64,000 bases of DNA from Nostoc sp. CHAB 5834 (GCA_020829485.1 JAIVFU010000028.1:13059-77058), one strand, 5' to 3'. Shown: positions 18,397 to 27,184, counted from the first letter of the stretch. The notes: generated by a model not told the origin, from the sequence alone. Made by a program: numbers and translations.

Positions 18397-19114
18397 ACTT
18401 GATCTGCTTTATTTTTGCTCACATTGCTGTGAAAGGAGCAATGCTTGCGCTCAACGTGCGCTGAAGACGTGTAGCGGCTTCCCATAGGGATATCGCATAG
18501 CTCCAAACCAGGAGTTTCGCGGATCGTAGGAAAAATAAAAGGAATTATTTCCTTAATTTTAAGCTACGACTAATTATTTTAGACCTACATCACCGAGCAA
18601 GTAAAATCAACTACAAGGTGACTTACTTTTGGGGTGTGAATATCTGAAAAATTTAAAATTCCTACATTTTAGCGTAACACAACGACCTTAAATTTTGAGC
18701 TTACTCGACTACTAAATTTCAAATTTTTTGAATAGCTACACTTCAATCCTGAAGAGATTTAGTCTGACTAGTTGGCGACTAATTTAAACCACATCCATTT
18801 TGTCAATAGGCAATTTTGCTTAAATTGTGCTTTTAACTGTGGCGGGAAACTTGTACCGGGAAACTACTGAATATAATTTTAGCTGATATTTATTCCCATC
18901 TACTTATAACTCATGTTTAAAGTTAGTTTAAAACCTGAGTTAGCATAAATTATGCATAATTACTTATTGACAAACACACCATTAACCTTAATTATCACCC
19001 ATAGACTCATGAAAATGGGATTACCTGATGAAAACTTTGCGCTGGCACAGGGTTATCTTAAAATGAGTGTAGGATATGTAAACTTTCGTAACCTAAGTCA
19101 GAGTCCGCCCATCC

Positions 19115-20086
19115 ATGACCCCAGCCACCTCCCTGTTTACCCCTGTGGAAGCAGACCTGCGACTACTAGCAGATAACCTAAAACAGCTAGTTGGAAATCG
19201 CCACCCCATTTTGTTTGCAGCAGCCGAACATTTATTCGGTGCTGGGGGAAAGCGTATCAGACCAGCAATTGTCCTGCTAATATCGCGGGCAACAATGTTA
19301 GAACAAGAAATTACACCGCGTCATCGCCGCCTAGCTGAGATTACAGAAATGATTCACACAGCTAGCTTGGTACATGACGATGTGGTAGATGAATCAGATG
19401 TGAGGCGAGGCGTTCCTACCGTTCATAGTTTGTTCGGTAATCGCATTGCCATATTAGCAGGAGATTTTCTTTTTGCCCAATCGTCCTGGTATTTAGCAAA
19501 TTTGGACAATTTGGAGGTAGTGAAACTCCTCTCAGAAGTCATTATGGATTTAGCTACTGGGGAGATTCAGCAGGGACTAAATCGTTTTGATGGTGGTATC
19601 TCTATTGAAACTTACCTCCAGAAGAGTTATTACAAAACAGCTTCGTTAATCGCTAACAGTTCCAAAGCTGCTGGGTTACTTAGTGAAGTTTCACGAGAAA
19701 CTGTTGAGCATTTATACAGCTACGGTCGTCATTTTGGTATAGCATTTCAAATTGTTGACGACATTCTAGATTTCACCAGTACAACGGATACTTTGGGTAA
19801 ACCAGTGGGGTCGGATCTTAAAAGTGGTAATCTGACTGCACCCGTTTTATTTGCTTTAGCCCAAAAACCATCCTTGGAAGTGCTGATTGAGCGAGAGTTT
19901 GCTCAAGAAGGGGATTTGGAGCAAGCACTAGCACTAATTCAAGATAGTCAAGGCATACAGCAGGCGCGAGAGTTAGCTGCTCACCATGCTAAGTTAGCAA
20001 TTGAACATCTTGCAGTTCTCCCACCCTCAGAATCCCACCAGGCATTGATTAACATAGCTGAGTACACACTGAGCCGCCTTTTTTAA
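19115..20086 (+). CDS. sds: Long-chain trans-prenyl diphosphate synthase (solanesyl type)
   Basis: 323 residues. Polyprenyl synthetase motifs are present: GGKRIRPAIVLL, the first aspartate-rich motif in LVHDDVVDESDVRRG (near residue 87), GDFLFAQSSW, and the second in IVDDILDFT (near 214). It extends allylic diphosphates with IPP; in cyanobacteria the product is the C45 side chain of plastoquinone. An Ala-Gln pair (FLFAQSSW) lies near the region that sets chain length. No close partner genes; upstream is a long gap with the hairpin structure above. Confidence 0.88.
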   Translation: MTPATSLFTPVEADLRLLADNLKQLVGNRHPILFAAAEHLFGAGGKRIRPAIVLLISRATMLEQEITPRHRRLAEITEMIHTASLVHDDVVDESDVRRGVPTVHSLFGNRIAILAGDFLFAQSSWYLANLDNLEVVKLLSEVIMDLATGEIQQGLNRFDGGISIETYLQKSYYKTASLIANSSKAAGLLSEVSRETVEHLYSYGRHFGIAFQIVDDILDFTSTTDTLGKPVGSDLKSGNLTAPVLFALAQKPSLEVLIEREFAQEGDLEQALALIQDSQGIQQARELAAHHAKLAIEHLAVLPPSESHQALINIAEYTLSRLF

Positions 20087-20129
20087 ATCATTTACCAGTT
20101 AACAGGTACTTTAGGGGACTTTAGACCCC

Positions 20130-20172
20130 AAGCAAAACCTTCCACCTGTTCTTAGGTGGGGAAATTTTGCTT
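20130..20172 (+). terminator. Two-part hairpin after the prenyl synthase gene
   Basis: AAGCAAAA / TTTTGCTT enclose a CCACCT / AGGTGG inner stem, 43 bp after the stop. Plausible transcript end; no strong T-run. Confidence 0.45.
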
Positions 20173-20344
20173 AATAGTCAGCTAAATTTTGAAAAATGTT
20201 CACTGATAACTGTTTGTTAACCAATTTTAGATTAGACGGAAAATTAAGCCGATCGCTTGCTTCTTTAAAGAACTTGAAGGTTAGTAACTGGCATTAATTT
20301 ATTTTGATCAAAAACTTTTTCAAACAAATTTGAGATTTAAAATT

Positions 20345-20388
20345 TTGGATGTGGGATTGTATCTAAAAAATCCCACATCCAAGTTTTT
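20345..20388. terminator. Rho-independent terminator, 14-bp stem
   Basis: TTGGATGTGGGATT and AATCCCACATCCAA pair perfectly and are followed on the plus strand by GTTTTTT. It lies just beyond the stop of the minus-strand gene ending at 20390 and could serve both directions. Confidence 0.7.
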
Positions 20389-20389
20389 T

Positions 20390-20863
20390 CTATGCAATAT
20401 CAGGGGGTATCTGTTTAGGCGATCGCTGCTGTCGTAGCTGTTGCTGTATGAGTTTCTCTAGTTCAGTTCGCCGAACTTCGACGGTATGAGTGGTCTTACC
20501 CGGCGTTTCCAAAAAAACGATACTATCTACGGGTTCTAATGCCACCAATTGGAACAAAATATGGGTGACAGGAGTAATTTTAGCTAGCATTTGAGGGTCA
20601 AGCCCAGCAGGGGAAATTAGAGAGACATCTTGTATGGTAGGGAAAGCGTAAAGAACGCGCTTTTCCAATCCTGGATTAGTAAGATTGCTCAATGTAGTTA
20701 AAACCCAGCTTGACTCCGAATTTTGGAGAATATAGTACTGGGAGTGACGTAATTTTTGAGCGATCGCTCTAAGAGCAGGAGCAATTGCTGCAATCAGATT
20801 TGGTGTTATACCATCGCGGGGTGCATTGTCAATCAGCAATTGAATTTGTGCTTCTAAATCCAT
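20390..20863 (-). CDS. Conserved cyanobacterial protein of unknown function
   Basis: 157 residues from the ATG at 20863 (MDLEAQIQLLIDNAPRDGIT). Mostly alpha/beta, no signal or membrane segment. Features seen are a helical N-terminal part, a VLTTLSNLTNPGLEKRVLYAF middle and a C-terminal helix LEKLIQQQLRQQRS. I recall a similar gene always divergent from hetZ in Anabaena relatives, but no function. The frame stays open 13 codons upstream without a good ribosome site. A GGG-N5-CCC motif that fits the HetR recognition sequence lies inside it (20595-20605). Confidence 0.65.
   Translation of the reverse strand: MDLEAQIQLLIDNAPRDGITPNLIAAIAPALRAIAQKLRHSQYYILQNSESSWVLTTLSNLTNPGLEKRVLYAFPTIQDVSLISPAGLDPQMLAKITPVTHILFQLVALEPVDSIVFLETPGKTTHTVEVRRTELEKLIQQQLRQQRSPKQIPPDIA
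20595..20605. promoter_or_regulatory. Candidate HetR-binding site upstream of hetZ
   Basis: GGGTCAAGCCC fits the HetR recognition core GGG-N5-CCC, in the context TTTGAGGGTCAAGCCCAGC. Its centre is about 470 bp before the hetZ ATG. From memory, the developmentally regulated start of hetZ in Anabaena is about 425 bp before its ATG, so the site would fall just upstream of the matching promoter. It is embedded in the coding region of the divergent gene. Confidence 0.55.
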
Positions 20864-21071
20864 AATGACTTGTATACGGCTCCTGGGTAATGGCAATAAC
20901 ATCTATCAAAGTGTGAACAATCCCATCCAAGTTGGGAATAATAAAATCAGCCACATTCTCAATGTAGGATTGGTCTGCGTTTAGCTTATACGTAAAATCA
21001 AAAAAGCCAATACCCACAGTCAGTCATACAGGTTGTATTTAAATACTTAGGGTCTTTTGAAAACTGAGACT

Positions 21072-22277
21072 ATGAATTCAGCCGCAACCGCAACTATTCC
21101 ATCTGCAAATATTCTGGGAGAAAATTCTAAAGGCGTGGAGGTGATCTTTCAACTCCTGTCCAGGGAGTTTCAACAATCAACCAAAGCTTCGGAACAGAAT
21201 TGCCACGATGTAGCAAGACGTATTACCACCGAAGTCTATCGGATTTGCCATGAAAGCAAACGTATTCAAGCTTCTGGATCTGTAGAAAGCTCGGCGATGA
21301 CCCTGGCTCGGCATCGGCTACAACAGTGTCTCAGGTACTATCAGTTGGGTTCAAATCGGGGCAGGGTAGAATTACACAGTACTCTGAGTGCAATTATTTA
21401 TCGATACATTAATCCGCCTCAGAAGCAATTGAGTTATCAAGGGCGACTGACTATAATTGAAGATTTTTTACAGAGTTTTTATCTGGAAGCATTAAACGCT
21501 TTCCGCCGAGAAAATCAACTCGGTGCTACTTATCGCCCTCAGACGCTTCTAGAATTGTCCGAGTACATGGCATTTACCGAGCGCTACGGCAAACGACGCA
21601 TTCCCTTACCAGGCCGTCAGCAGCAGTTAATTATTTTGCGGGCGCAAACTTTTTCTCAACAACAGCCCCCAGAAACCAGCGTAGATATAGAACAAGCCGC
21701 AGAAGGCAGCAATAATGAAGGCGATGGTTGTTGGGAAGAACCAGCAGTTTATCAATTACGCTCCACAATGGCAACGCAAGCCGAACCCGAACCTGAAGAA
21801 GATACCTTGCGTTCCGTTGTAGTTACAGAATTAATGAATTATCTCGAAGAACGGCAACAATCTGATTGTGCTGATTACTTTTCTCTCCGTCTCCAGGATC
21901 TCTCAGCGCAAGAAATTGAGTCAATTTTAGGTTTAACTCCTCGTCAGAGAGATTACTTACAACAGCGCTTCAAGTACCATTTGATTCGGTTTGCCTTGTT
22001 ACATCGTTGGGAATTAGTTCACGAATGGCTGGAAGCTTCTTTACACACCAATTTGGGTTTAACTCCCCAGCAATGGCAAGTATATACAGCACAGCTGGAC
22101 AATAAGCAACGATCTTTACTAGAGTTGAAGCAACAAGGACAAGCCGATGAAAAAATCGCAAAAACTTTAGGGCTGTCAATGGCACAACTTCAAAAACGAT
22201 GGTTTAAGATTCTTGAGCAAGCTTGGGAAATTCGTAACTCATTAGTGTCCGGATCAGGTGCATCTACTCATGAATAG
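21072..22277 (+). CDS. hetZ: Heterocyst differentiation regulator HetZ
   Basis: 401 residues from the ATG at 21072, the length I recall for Anabaena HetZ; a TTG five codons earlier is less likely. Recognisable stretches are VIFQLLSREFQQSTKASEQN, LSEYMAFTERYGKRRIPLPG and FKYHLIRFALLHRWELVHEW. The C-terminal third (LDNKQRSLLELKQQGQADEK, then IAKTLGLSMAQLQKRW) looks like a sigma-4/LuxR-type helix-turn-helix. HetZ acts early in heterocyst commitment downstream of HetR and with HetP and PatU. Its stop overlaps the patU start (ATGAATAG), so the two are co-translated. A 12-bp palindrome GTATTTAAATAC lies 25 bp upstream. Confidence 0.92.
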   Translation: MNSAATATIPSANILGENSKGVEVIFQLLSREFQQSTKASEQNCHDVARRITTEVYRICHESKRIQASGSVESSAMTLARHRLQQCLRYYQLGSNRGRVELHSTLSAIIYRYINPPQKQLSYQGRLTIIEDFLQSFYLEALNAFRRENQLGATYRPQTLLELSEYMAFTERYGKRRIPLPGRQQQLIILRAQTFSQQQPPETSVDIEQAAEGSNNEGDGCWEEPAVYQLRSTMATQAEPEPEEDTLRSVVVTELMNYLEERQQSDCADYFSLRLQDLSAQEIESILGLTPRQRDYLQQRFKYHLIRFALLHRWELVHEWLEASLHTNLGLTPQQWQVYTAQLDNKQRSLLELKQQGQADEKIAKTLGLSMAQLQKRWFKILEQAWEIRNSLVSGSGASTHE

Positions 22278-23247
22278 TGACTCAGAATCCTTACAATCTC
22301 AGTGTCTCGGTTGGTTATTGACAGATGATGTCAAAAATAACGACCAATCTGTAGAATGTGAGGTAAATGACGGGGTAAAAAACCTCCACAATGAAGCCAC
22401 TGTTCCAAAAAGCAGTGAGCCAAAATTGGGAGGAACGCCCCAGACCTTTCAATTGGGAGAAATTCCTACTGTGCTAGATCGTTTCCAAGCTGTCCTTAAG
22501 AATCGCTTACAAATCCAAGCCCAAGAACACCCACCTTTATTTCCTTGGGAAACACAATTAATCGACTATCCCGATTTTGTTGATGAGCCGTCAATGACGC
22601 TCGTTCCTACCTGGGGGTGGATGGTACAACAGTCGAAACTGAACCTGCCGCATCCGTTACCGGAGAGAGTTTTTCAGCAATTGCTGGAAAAATGTCAGGC
22701 GATGGTGACATCTTCCGTGCCTCTGGGAGCAAAATTAGTTCAAGTGGTGGAAAACTTTTTTCCCAACGAGTCTCAAGCACTAAACGATATCGCGGGACTG
22801 GTGCTAAGAAGCACCTACCGTTCTGTAAGTACTCTGGAGAAAATTCCCAATATTCAGAGCGATTATTCAGATTTACAACCGCGTCAACAAATGGCTTTGT
22901 CGTTGCTGGCAGCTAAACAACTGCTGGAAAATCTGACTCTACCACTTTCAGCAGCTAGTCCAGTGGTAGAAAGACAATGGTTAACCACTGTCGGTAATTT
23001 GAACATCAGAGTAGAGTATCAGTCTGTAGGTAAGCTTACGAAGTTACTTGTTCAGGCTGAGTTACCCGTTAAAGGAACTTTGACACTTCGCACAAGTGGT
23101 ACTTTAGCAATGGCAACATCTTCAACTCCAGGATACTTAAGTGTAGAGTTAGGTTGCGAGCAACTTAACCCAACTTATACTCTGGAAGTTGAGTTTCCAG
23201 AAATAGACGAACAGCCGCTTTTGTTTGTCATTAATCTCACTGTGTAA
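22270..23247 (+). CDS. patU: Heterocyst pattern protein PatU (single, unsplit form)
   Basis: 325 residues from the ATG at 22270, which overlaps the hetZ stop by 8 bp; an in-frame GTG at 22258 would add four residues. Recognised by position directly after hetZ and by the central WGWMVQQSKLNLPHPLPERVFQQ region and beta-rich C terminus. In Anabaena PCC 7120 the same region is split into patU5 and patU3, which affect heterocyst pattern in opposite ways; here one frame carries both halves joined by an acidic, low-complexity stretch (residues ~20-60). No enzyme motif is visible. Confidence 0.85.
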   Translation: MNSDSESLQSQCLGWLLTDDVKNNDQSVECEVNDGVKNLHNEATVPKSSEPKLGGTPQTFQLGEIPTVLDRFQAVLKNRLQIQAQEHPPLFPWETQLIDYPDFVDEPSMTLVPTWGWMVQQSKLNLPHPLPERVFQQLLEKCQAMVTSSVPLGAKLVQVVENFFPNESQALNDIAGLVLRSTYRSVSTLEKIPNIQSDYSDLQPRQQMALSLLAAKQLLENLTLPLSAASPVVERQWLTTVGNLNIRVEYQSVGKLTKLLVQAELPVKGTLTLRTSGTLAMATSSTPGYLSVELGCEQLNPTYTLEVEFPEIDEQPLLFVINLTV

Positions 23248-23630
23248 CCTTAATTGCCACCGCTAGTACGTAATGGGGAATATCTTAAGGTAACTATTGC
23301 CTAGTTGTTGCCTTGGGGCTTTTTCTGTCTCTAGATACTATTAGCAACAGGGTGCTTACTTATACTTAAAGTGTGGTTACAGTTAACCAGTGGGTGTAAA
23401 CTCACCCTCCACCCCATAAGTGATTTTTTATGGGTACTCGTCAGTCTACTGGGTTACTAGCAAAGCCTGGGGAACGAGTTACTTTGTGTTATGCTGATTT
23501 CGCCTTCATTTTACCAAGCCACCAATTTTTCACAACGAATTTATTCGGTTGTGTTACTTTTTTATACAAAATTATGTTAACGCTTGGCGTTACAGTTCGC
23601 AGTAACCTTATATCATGTTGGCTTGATTAG

Positions 23631-23942
23631 TTATTAAACTCCAAGAACCCCAACCCCCTCTCCGCAAGCCTATCCATTACCCACATCTTTCTTAATAAAC
23701 AGACAAAATACTTAAAATTAGACCGAAACGGTCAAGCAATTGCAGCAATTCGCTACGCTTACGGCACAGAAGCACCTACTCTTTATTGGTCTTGTGATGC
23801 ACTCAAGGAGCCAGACCAAATTATTGTTGCCTCTGAGCGTTTATCTGACCAAAATTGGACTGCTTTTCCTGAGCAAAGTATGCTATCTTTTCAAGCTCAG
23901 TCATTACAGCCAACAATTAGCCTGTTGGAGAAATTTGCTTAA
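23631..23942 (+). pseudogene. Gene remnant: open frame without a start
   Basis: A frame is open from 23631 to the TAA at 23942. From about 23694 it reads like a real C terminus: KYLKLDRNGQAIAAIRYAYG, then TEAPTLYWSCDALKEPDQII and a mixed polar tail ending in SLLEKFA. No ATG or GTG start or ribosome site precedes it, and the upstream part is intergenic-type repeat (CCAACCCCCTCTCC). I do not recognise the parent family. A 13-bp perfect hairpin (23982-24013) follows. The rest of 23248-24257 holds only repeats such as the TTGGGTTTCGTTCCTCAACC type. Confidence 0.45.
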
Positions 23943-23981
23943 TTGGGGTTAAATAAACATTGCAACGGGTTACTGTTATAA

Positions 23982-24013
23982 AATAACTCTTACCATTATT
24001 GGTAAGAGTTATT
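23982..24013 (+). terminator. 13-bp perfect hairpin
   Basis: AATAACTCTTACC and GGTAAGAGTTATT pair around ATTATT, 40 bp after the gene remnant. No T-run follows, but a few A/T bases do. Confidence 0.5.
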
Positions 24014-24257
24014 AAACCCAATAAAGCCCTGAGAATGTTGGGTTTCGTTCCTCAACCCAACCTACATTAGAGTTATTTTTTAGGCTTAACCAAACAGTAT
24101 TGGATAGTATCTTGGGATAAGGGAAAAAAGTTAATTACTAATCAGGCATTACTGAATTGAAGTATGAATCTGGATGTAGAGACGTAGCTTTTCTTCGTCT
24201 CTACAAGGATTTTGGTATTATGCAAAATCATTTTCATACATGGAATCAGCAACGCCA

Positions 24258-25847
24258 CTAATCACTTATTTTCTTTGGATGCTCAAGTTGAATTAGCAAC
24301 CAAGCTCCTCCAGAGGATATCAATAACAACGGTGTCAACCAATCACCCCAACGCACATATAAAGTCTGCGTTTGTCGCCGATAAATTGTTTCAGCATGAG
24401 TTTCGTAAGTATTATATCCAGATATCCACAAGGTTCTGCCGTGAGGATCTATAAAGCCTGAATATCCGGTATTAGTTGCCCGTGCTGACCATCTATCAGT
24501 TTCAATTGCCCGCATGATATCCTGTGCATGATGCTGGAATGGCATCGATGCAGTGTAATGGGCATCGTTAGAAGAACTGACAATAAATTGCCCACCCGCA
24601 GCAGCTTGACGGCGAAATTGCTCAGGAAAAGCAGATTCATAACATATACTAGCGATCGCCCGACCAAAAGGAGTATCAAATATTTGATTTGCCGAACCCG
24701 GAACTTGGTGTGCCTCCAAAGGCGACAAGCGTTGAACTATCCCGCCTAAAATTCCTTCAAAGGGAATATATTCTCCCAAGGGTACTAGTTTGGACTTATC
24801 GTAGCGGCTGACGATTTCACCCTTACTATTGAAAGTAAACAAACTAATTGTATAACTGTCTCCCCGTTCTCCAAAAGCCCCAATCCAAGCAACTACGCCT
24901 TTCTCCTTCACGGCTGCAACTAAAGCAGTTTCCATCAAATTACGCTGGAAAATAGGTAAGGCTCCTTCTGGGGTGAGGACTGCATCTACACCTTGGTCTG
25001 CTAAAGTTATATACCCACTGGTGTAATTTTCTTGGGCGCGACGAAACCCTTCGGAACTTCGTAAAAGTCGATTTGGAATATTACCCTGAACAATCCCCAC
25101 TTTCAAGGCTGCTTCTGGTAATTGGGCGATGGGACGGCTATATAAGATAAAACCGATGAGGTGTAAGGCAATTAATAATCCTGTGGCGATAACCCAGTAT
25201 TTATTAACGAACCACAGAGGCACAGAGGACACGGAGGTTCTCTCTGCGCCCTCTGCGTCTCTGCGGTTCGTCCATCCTTCAGCAATCAAGCCATTCACAG
25301 CAACTATTCCTGCTGTCACAGTATTAGGCCCAGAGAGTTGCCCCAAATGTAAAATTACGAGATTGTGCGGACTTTGGGTGTAAGCAAGGGAACTCCACCA
25401 CAAAGGCCCCGCACTCCATAGACTCTCTAAGCCGCACCAGACTGCTGTACCAATAAGTATACGTAGCCAGGGTTTTTGCCCGTTCAGGCGAACCATTACA
25501 GCCGCCCAAATAGCAACAAATACTCCCCCCAAGAGGCTGATAAATCCCCAACAAAAAAGGGTGATTGCCAAACTTGGCAACCAAGGAACGCCCAACCATG
25601 TCATCGGATGAATTCCGGTAATCCAAGATAGAGCGACACCGTGATAACCGATACCCCAGAAGAGAGCAGGGGGGGCAGGGGGAGATGAGGGAGCAGGGGG
25701 GGATGGGTTTTTGCGTTTGGCTGAGGTGAGAAGTATTACCCAGAGGGGGACTAGGGCAATCCAAGCCAGAAACCATGCACCTACAGGGGCCACGGTTAGC
25801 CCCATTAAAATGCCGCTAGCTAAGGCAATTAAGCAAGGGATTGACAT
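24258..25847 (-). CDS. lnt: Apolipoprotein N-acyltransferase Lnt, 5' end altered by an insertion sequence
   Basis: 529 residues from the ATG at 25847 (25856 for a GTG). N-terminal membrane segments (ALASGILMGLTVAPVGAWFL) lead to a nitrilase-type domain with the catalytic Glu in LTPEGALP, Lys in DKSKLVPLGEYIPFE and Cys in SICYESAFP. It adds the third acyl chain to lipoproteins. Oddities: the first codons ATG-TCA-A come from the right end of the tnpB element, so the native N terminus is missing; a Pro-rich insert (KNPSPPAPSSPPAPPA) and a second insert of about 25 residues (TNRRDAEGAERTSVS..) are in-frame intergenic repeats. Whether it is still made is open. Confidence 0.8.
   Translation of the reverse strand: MSIPCLIALASGILMGLTVAPVGAWFLAWIALVPLWVILLTSAKRKNPSPPAPSSPPAPPALFWGIGYHGVALSWITGIHPMTWLGVPWLPSLAITLFCWGFISLLGGVFVAIWAAVMVRLNGQKPWLRILIGTAVWCGLESLWSAGPLWWSSLAYTQSPHNLVILHLGQLSGPNTVTAGIVAVNGLIAEGWTNRRDAEGAERTSVSSVPLWFVNKYWVIATGLLIALHLIGFILYSRPIAQLPEAALKVGIVQGNIPNRLLRSSEGFRRAQENYTSGYITLADQGVDAVLTPEGALPIFQRNLMETALVAAVKEKGVVAWIGAFGERGDSYTISLFTFNSKGEIVSRYDKSKLVPLGEYIPFEGILGGIVQRLSPLEAHQVPGSANQIFDTPFGRAIASICYESAFPEQFRRQAAAGGQFIVSSSNDAHYTASMPFQHHAQDIMRAIETDRWSARATNTGYSGFIDPHGRTLWISGYNTYETHAETIYRRQTQTLYVRWGDWLTPLLLISSGGAWLLIQLEHPKKISD
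25199..25275. repeat. Palindromic dispersed repeat inside lnt
   Basis: GAACCACAGAGGCACAGAGG faces CTCTGCGTCTCTGCGGTTC as an imperfect inverted repeat. This 'cgcagagacgcagag' element is otherwise intergenic in cyanobacteria (a fragment lies at 3540-3570 and at 50630-50695). Here it is read in frame as part of Lnt. Confidence 0.75.
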
Positions 25848-27184
25848 CCTCCCCACCCTACTTGCGTTTTGGGTGGGGATTCCAAAGATCGCTCTTTGGG
25901 TTTCCTCTTTCCACGAGTTGATTTGCTTGAAGGAGTTTCCTCACCCAAGTATTGATCAGTCTCTCCAGAGGCGTTAGTTCCGACGTGACCCGCCGTACTT
26001 AATGCTTTTTCTAATATGTTCCGCGCAGCGTTCCAATCTCTGTCTTGAGTATGTCCACAATGAGGACAAATATGAGTTCTAGTGCTAAGAGTCTTTTTGA
26101 CAACTTCACCACAGTTAGAGCAATTCTGACTGGTGTAGTGGGGCGGAACTGCAACAGTTACCACGCCAAACACCTTACCAAAATACTCAACCCACTCACG
26201 AAACAGCGACCAGGAAGCGTCACTAATCGATTTAGCCAAGCGGTGATTTTTCACCCTAACGGGTTCGCCAGTCGCTTCAAATCGGGAAACCCGCCCAACG
26301 CGCTGGCTCACCATATTTCGCACCATCAAATCTTCATACGCCACAAGGTCGTTAGACCTCACCACGCACCTTGCCGTCTTAACAGCAAAGTCTTTACGTT
26401 GGCGACTTACTTTGAGATGCTTACGTGCAAGTTTATTTCTAAACTTAATTCTGTTTTTAGAACCCTTTTTAGTCTTAGACATCCGACGTTGCAAACGTCT
26501 CAAAGACTTCTCACTTTTACGAAGATGCCGAGGATTTGCAACTGTTTCCCCGTTACTATCTGTATAGAAGTGGTTCAATCCCACATCAATACCAATAGTT
26601 TTACCCGTTGGCTCTCGCCTTTCTACTCGCTCTTGGTCAATGCAAAATTGGCAATAATAGCCATCTGCACGACGGACAACCCGCACTCTTTTAAACTGTT
26701 TAAGTTGGTAGAAATGCAGGTCACGGGTTCCCCAGAGCTTGAAAGTTCCTGCTTTAAATCCATCAGAGAAAGTGATGTACCGACGGTCGTCAGAAAGTCG
26801 CCACCCACAAGTTTTGTACTCGACAGAACCGTGTGTTCGTTCTTTCTTAAACTTTGGAAATCCCTTTTTCCCTGGTTTGTTTTTCTTGCAGTTATCAAAG
26901 AATCGAGCAATTGCAGACCACGCTCTTTCAGCACTAGCCTGTCTTGCCATCGAATTAAGCTTAGACACCCAAGGAAACTCGGTGTTAGCAGCAAGCACAG
27001 CACAGAATTTACTCAGGTCGTATCGCCCAATACCCTTGTTATCCATCCAATATCTAAGGCTTGCATTGCGAACAAAACGAGCAGTTCTAATCGCTTCATC
27101 AAGCGCTTGATACTGCTCGTTTTCTCCCTCAAGTTTGGCCTCAAATACCAGCATGTTTACGTTATGTACACCAACGTAAATCAT
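25829..27184 (-). CDS. tnpB: TnpB RNA-guided nuclease of an IS200/IS605-IS1341 element
   Basis: Up to 451 residues; the true start is probably the Met 10 codons in (27154, MLVFEAKLEGENEQYQ). The helix-rich N terminus is followed by a RuvC-like nuclease with D200 (IGIDVGLN), E284 (VAYEDLMV) and D383 (DRDWNAARNI), and a four-Cys zinc knuckle between them (C355, C358, C373, C376), numbered from the long start. All key residues are present, so it looks active. No tnpA is beside it. The last four or so codons and the stop lie beyond the element's right end, in lnt DNA. TnpB enzymes cut DNA guided by an RNA made from this 3' end. Confidence 0.92.
   Translation of the reverse strand: MIYVGVHNVNMLVFEAKLEGENEQYQALDEAIRTARFVRNASLRYWMDNKGIGRYDLSKFCAVLAANTEFPWVSKLNSMARQASAERAWSAIARFFDNCKKNKPGKKGFPKFKKERTHGSVEYKTCGWRLSDDRRYITFSDGFKAGTFKLWGTRDLHFYQLKQFKRVRVVRRADGYYCQFCIDQERVERREPTGKTIGIDVGLNHFYTDSNGETVANPRHLRKSEKSLRRLQRRMSKTKKGSKNRIKFRNKLARKHLKVSRQRKDFAVKTARCVVRSNDLVAYEDLMVRNMVSQRVGRVSRFEATGEPVRVKNHRLAKSISDASWSLFREWVEYFGKVFGVVTVAVPPHYTSQNCSNCGEVVKKTLSTRTHICPHCGHTQDRDWNAARNILEKALSTAGHVGTNASGETDQYLGEETPSSKSTRGKRKPKERSLESPPKTQVGWGGCQSLA
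25841..27180 (-). mobile_element. IS605/IS1341-type tnpB element (boundaries inferred)
   Basis: Right end: a 9-bp stem (TCCCCACCC / GGGTGGGGA, 25850-25879) followed on the element strand by GGATGTCAA; cleavage after TCAA, as in IS608-type elements, would put the end at 25841. Left end: an 8-bp stem TTTACGTT / AACGTAAA just before the TnpB Met, with TTAC at about 27176-27179 as a possible target motif. The left limit is not certain; it could extend to the hairpins at 27212-27318. Confidence 0.6.
25850..25879 (-). ncRNA. Right-end hairpin and predicted reRNA (omega RNA) 3' scaffold
   Basis: Perfect 9-bp hairpin at the element's right end. In characterised TnpB systems the guide is the ~16-20 nt directly beyond this end; here that is the reverse complement of 25821-25840, which is lnt coding sequence. 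RNA 5' end not visible. Confidence 0.45.

Noticed and set aside
18437..18463. MLALNVR micro-ORF after AAAGGAG
   Set aside because: The ribosome site is only 2 nt from the ATG and the frame lies in degraded repeat DNA.
18952..19176. 74-codon frame before the prenyl synthase
   Set aside because: Overlaps the start of sds in another frame and has no ribosome site or recognisable pattern.
21035..21046. GTATTTAAATAC as an NtcA site of hetZ
   Set aside because: NtcA needs GTA-N8-TAC; the spacing here is 6, and no -10 box at the right distance is clear.
23430..23952. Two short plus-strand frames after patU
   Set aside because: The second lies in the wrong frame over a better coding remnant; the first is repeat DNA with no ribosome site.
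24212..24749. Plus-strand frames across the lnt 3' half
   Set aside because: Antisense to lnt, whose catalytic residues are clear on the minus strand.
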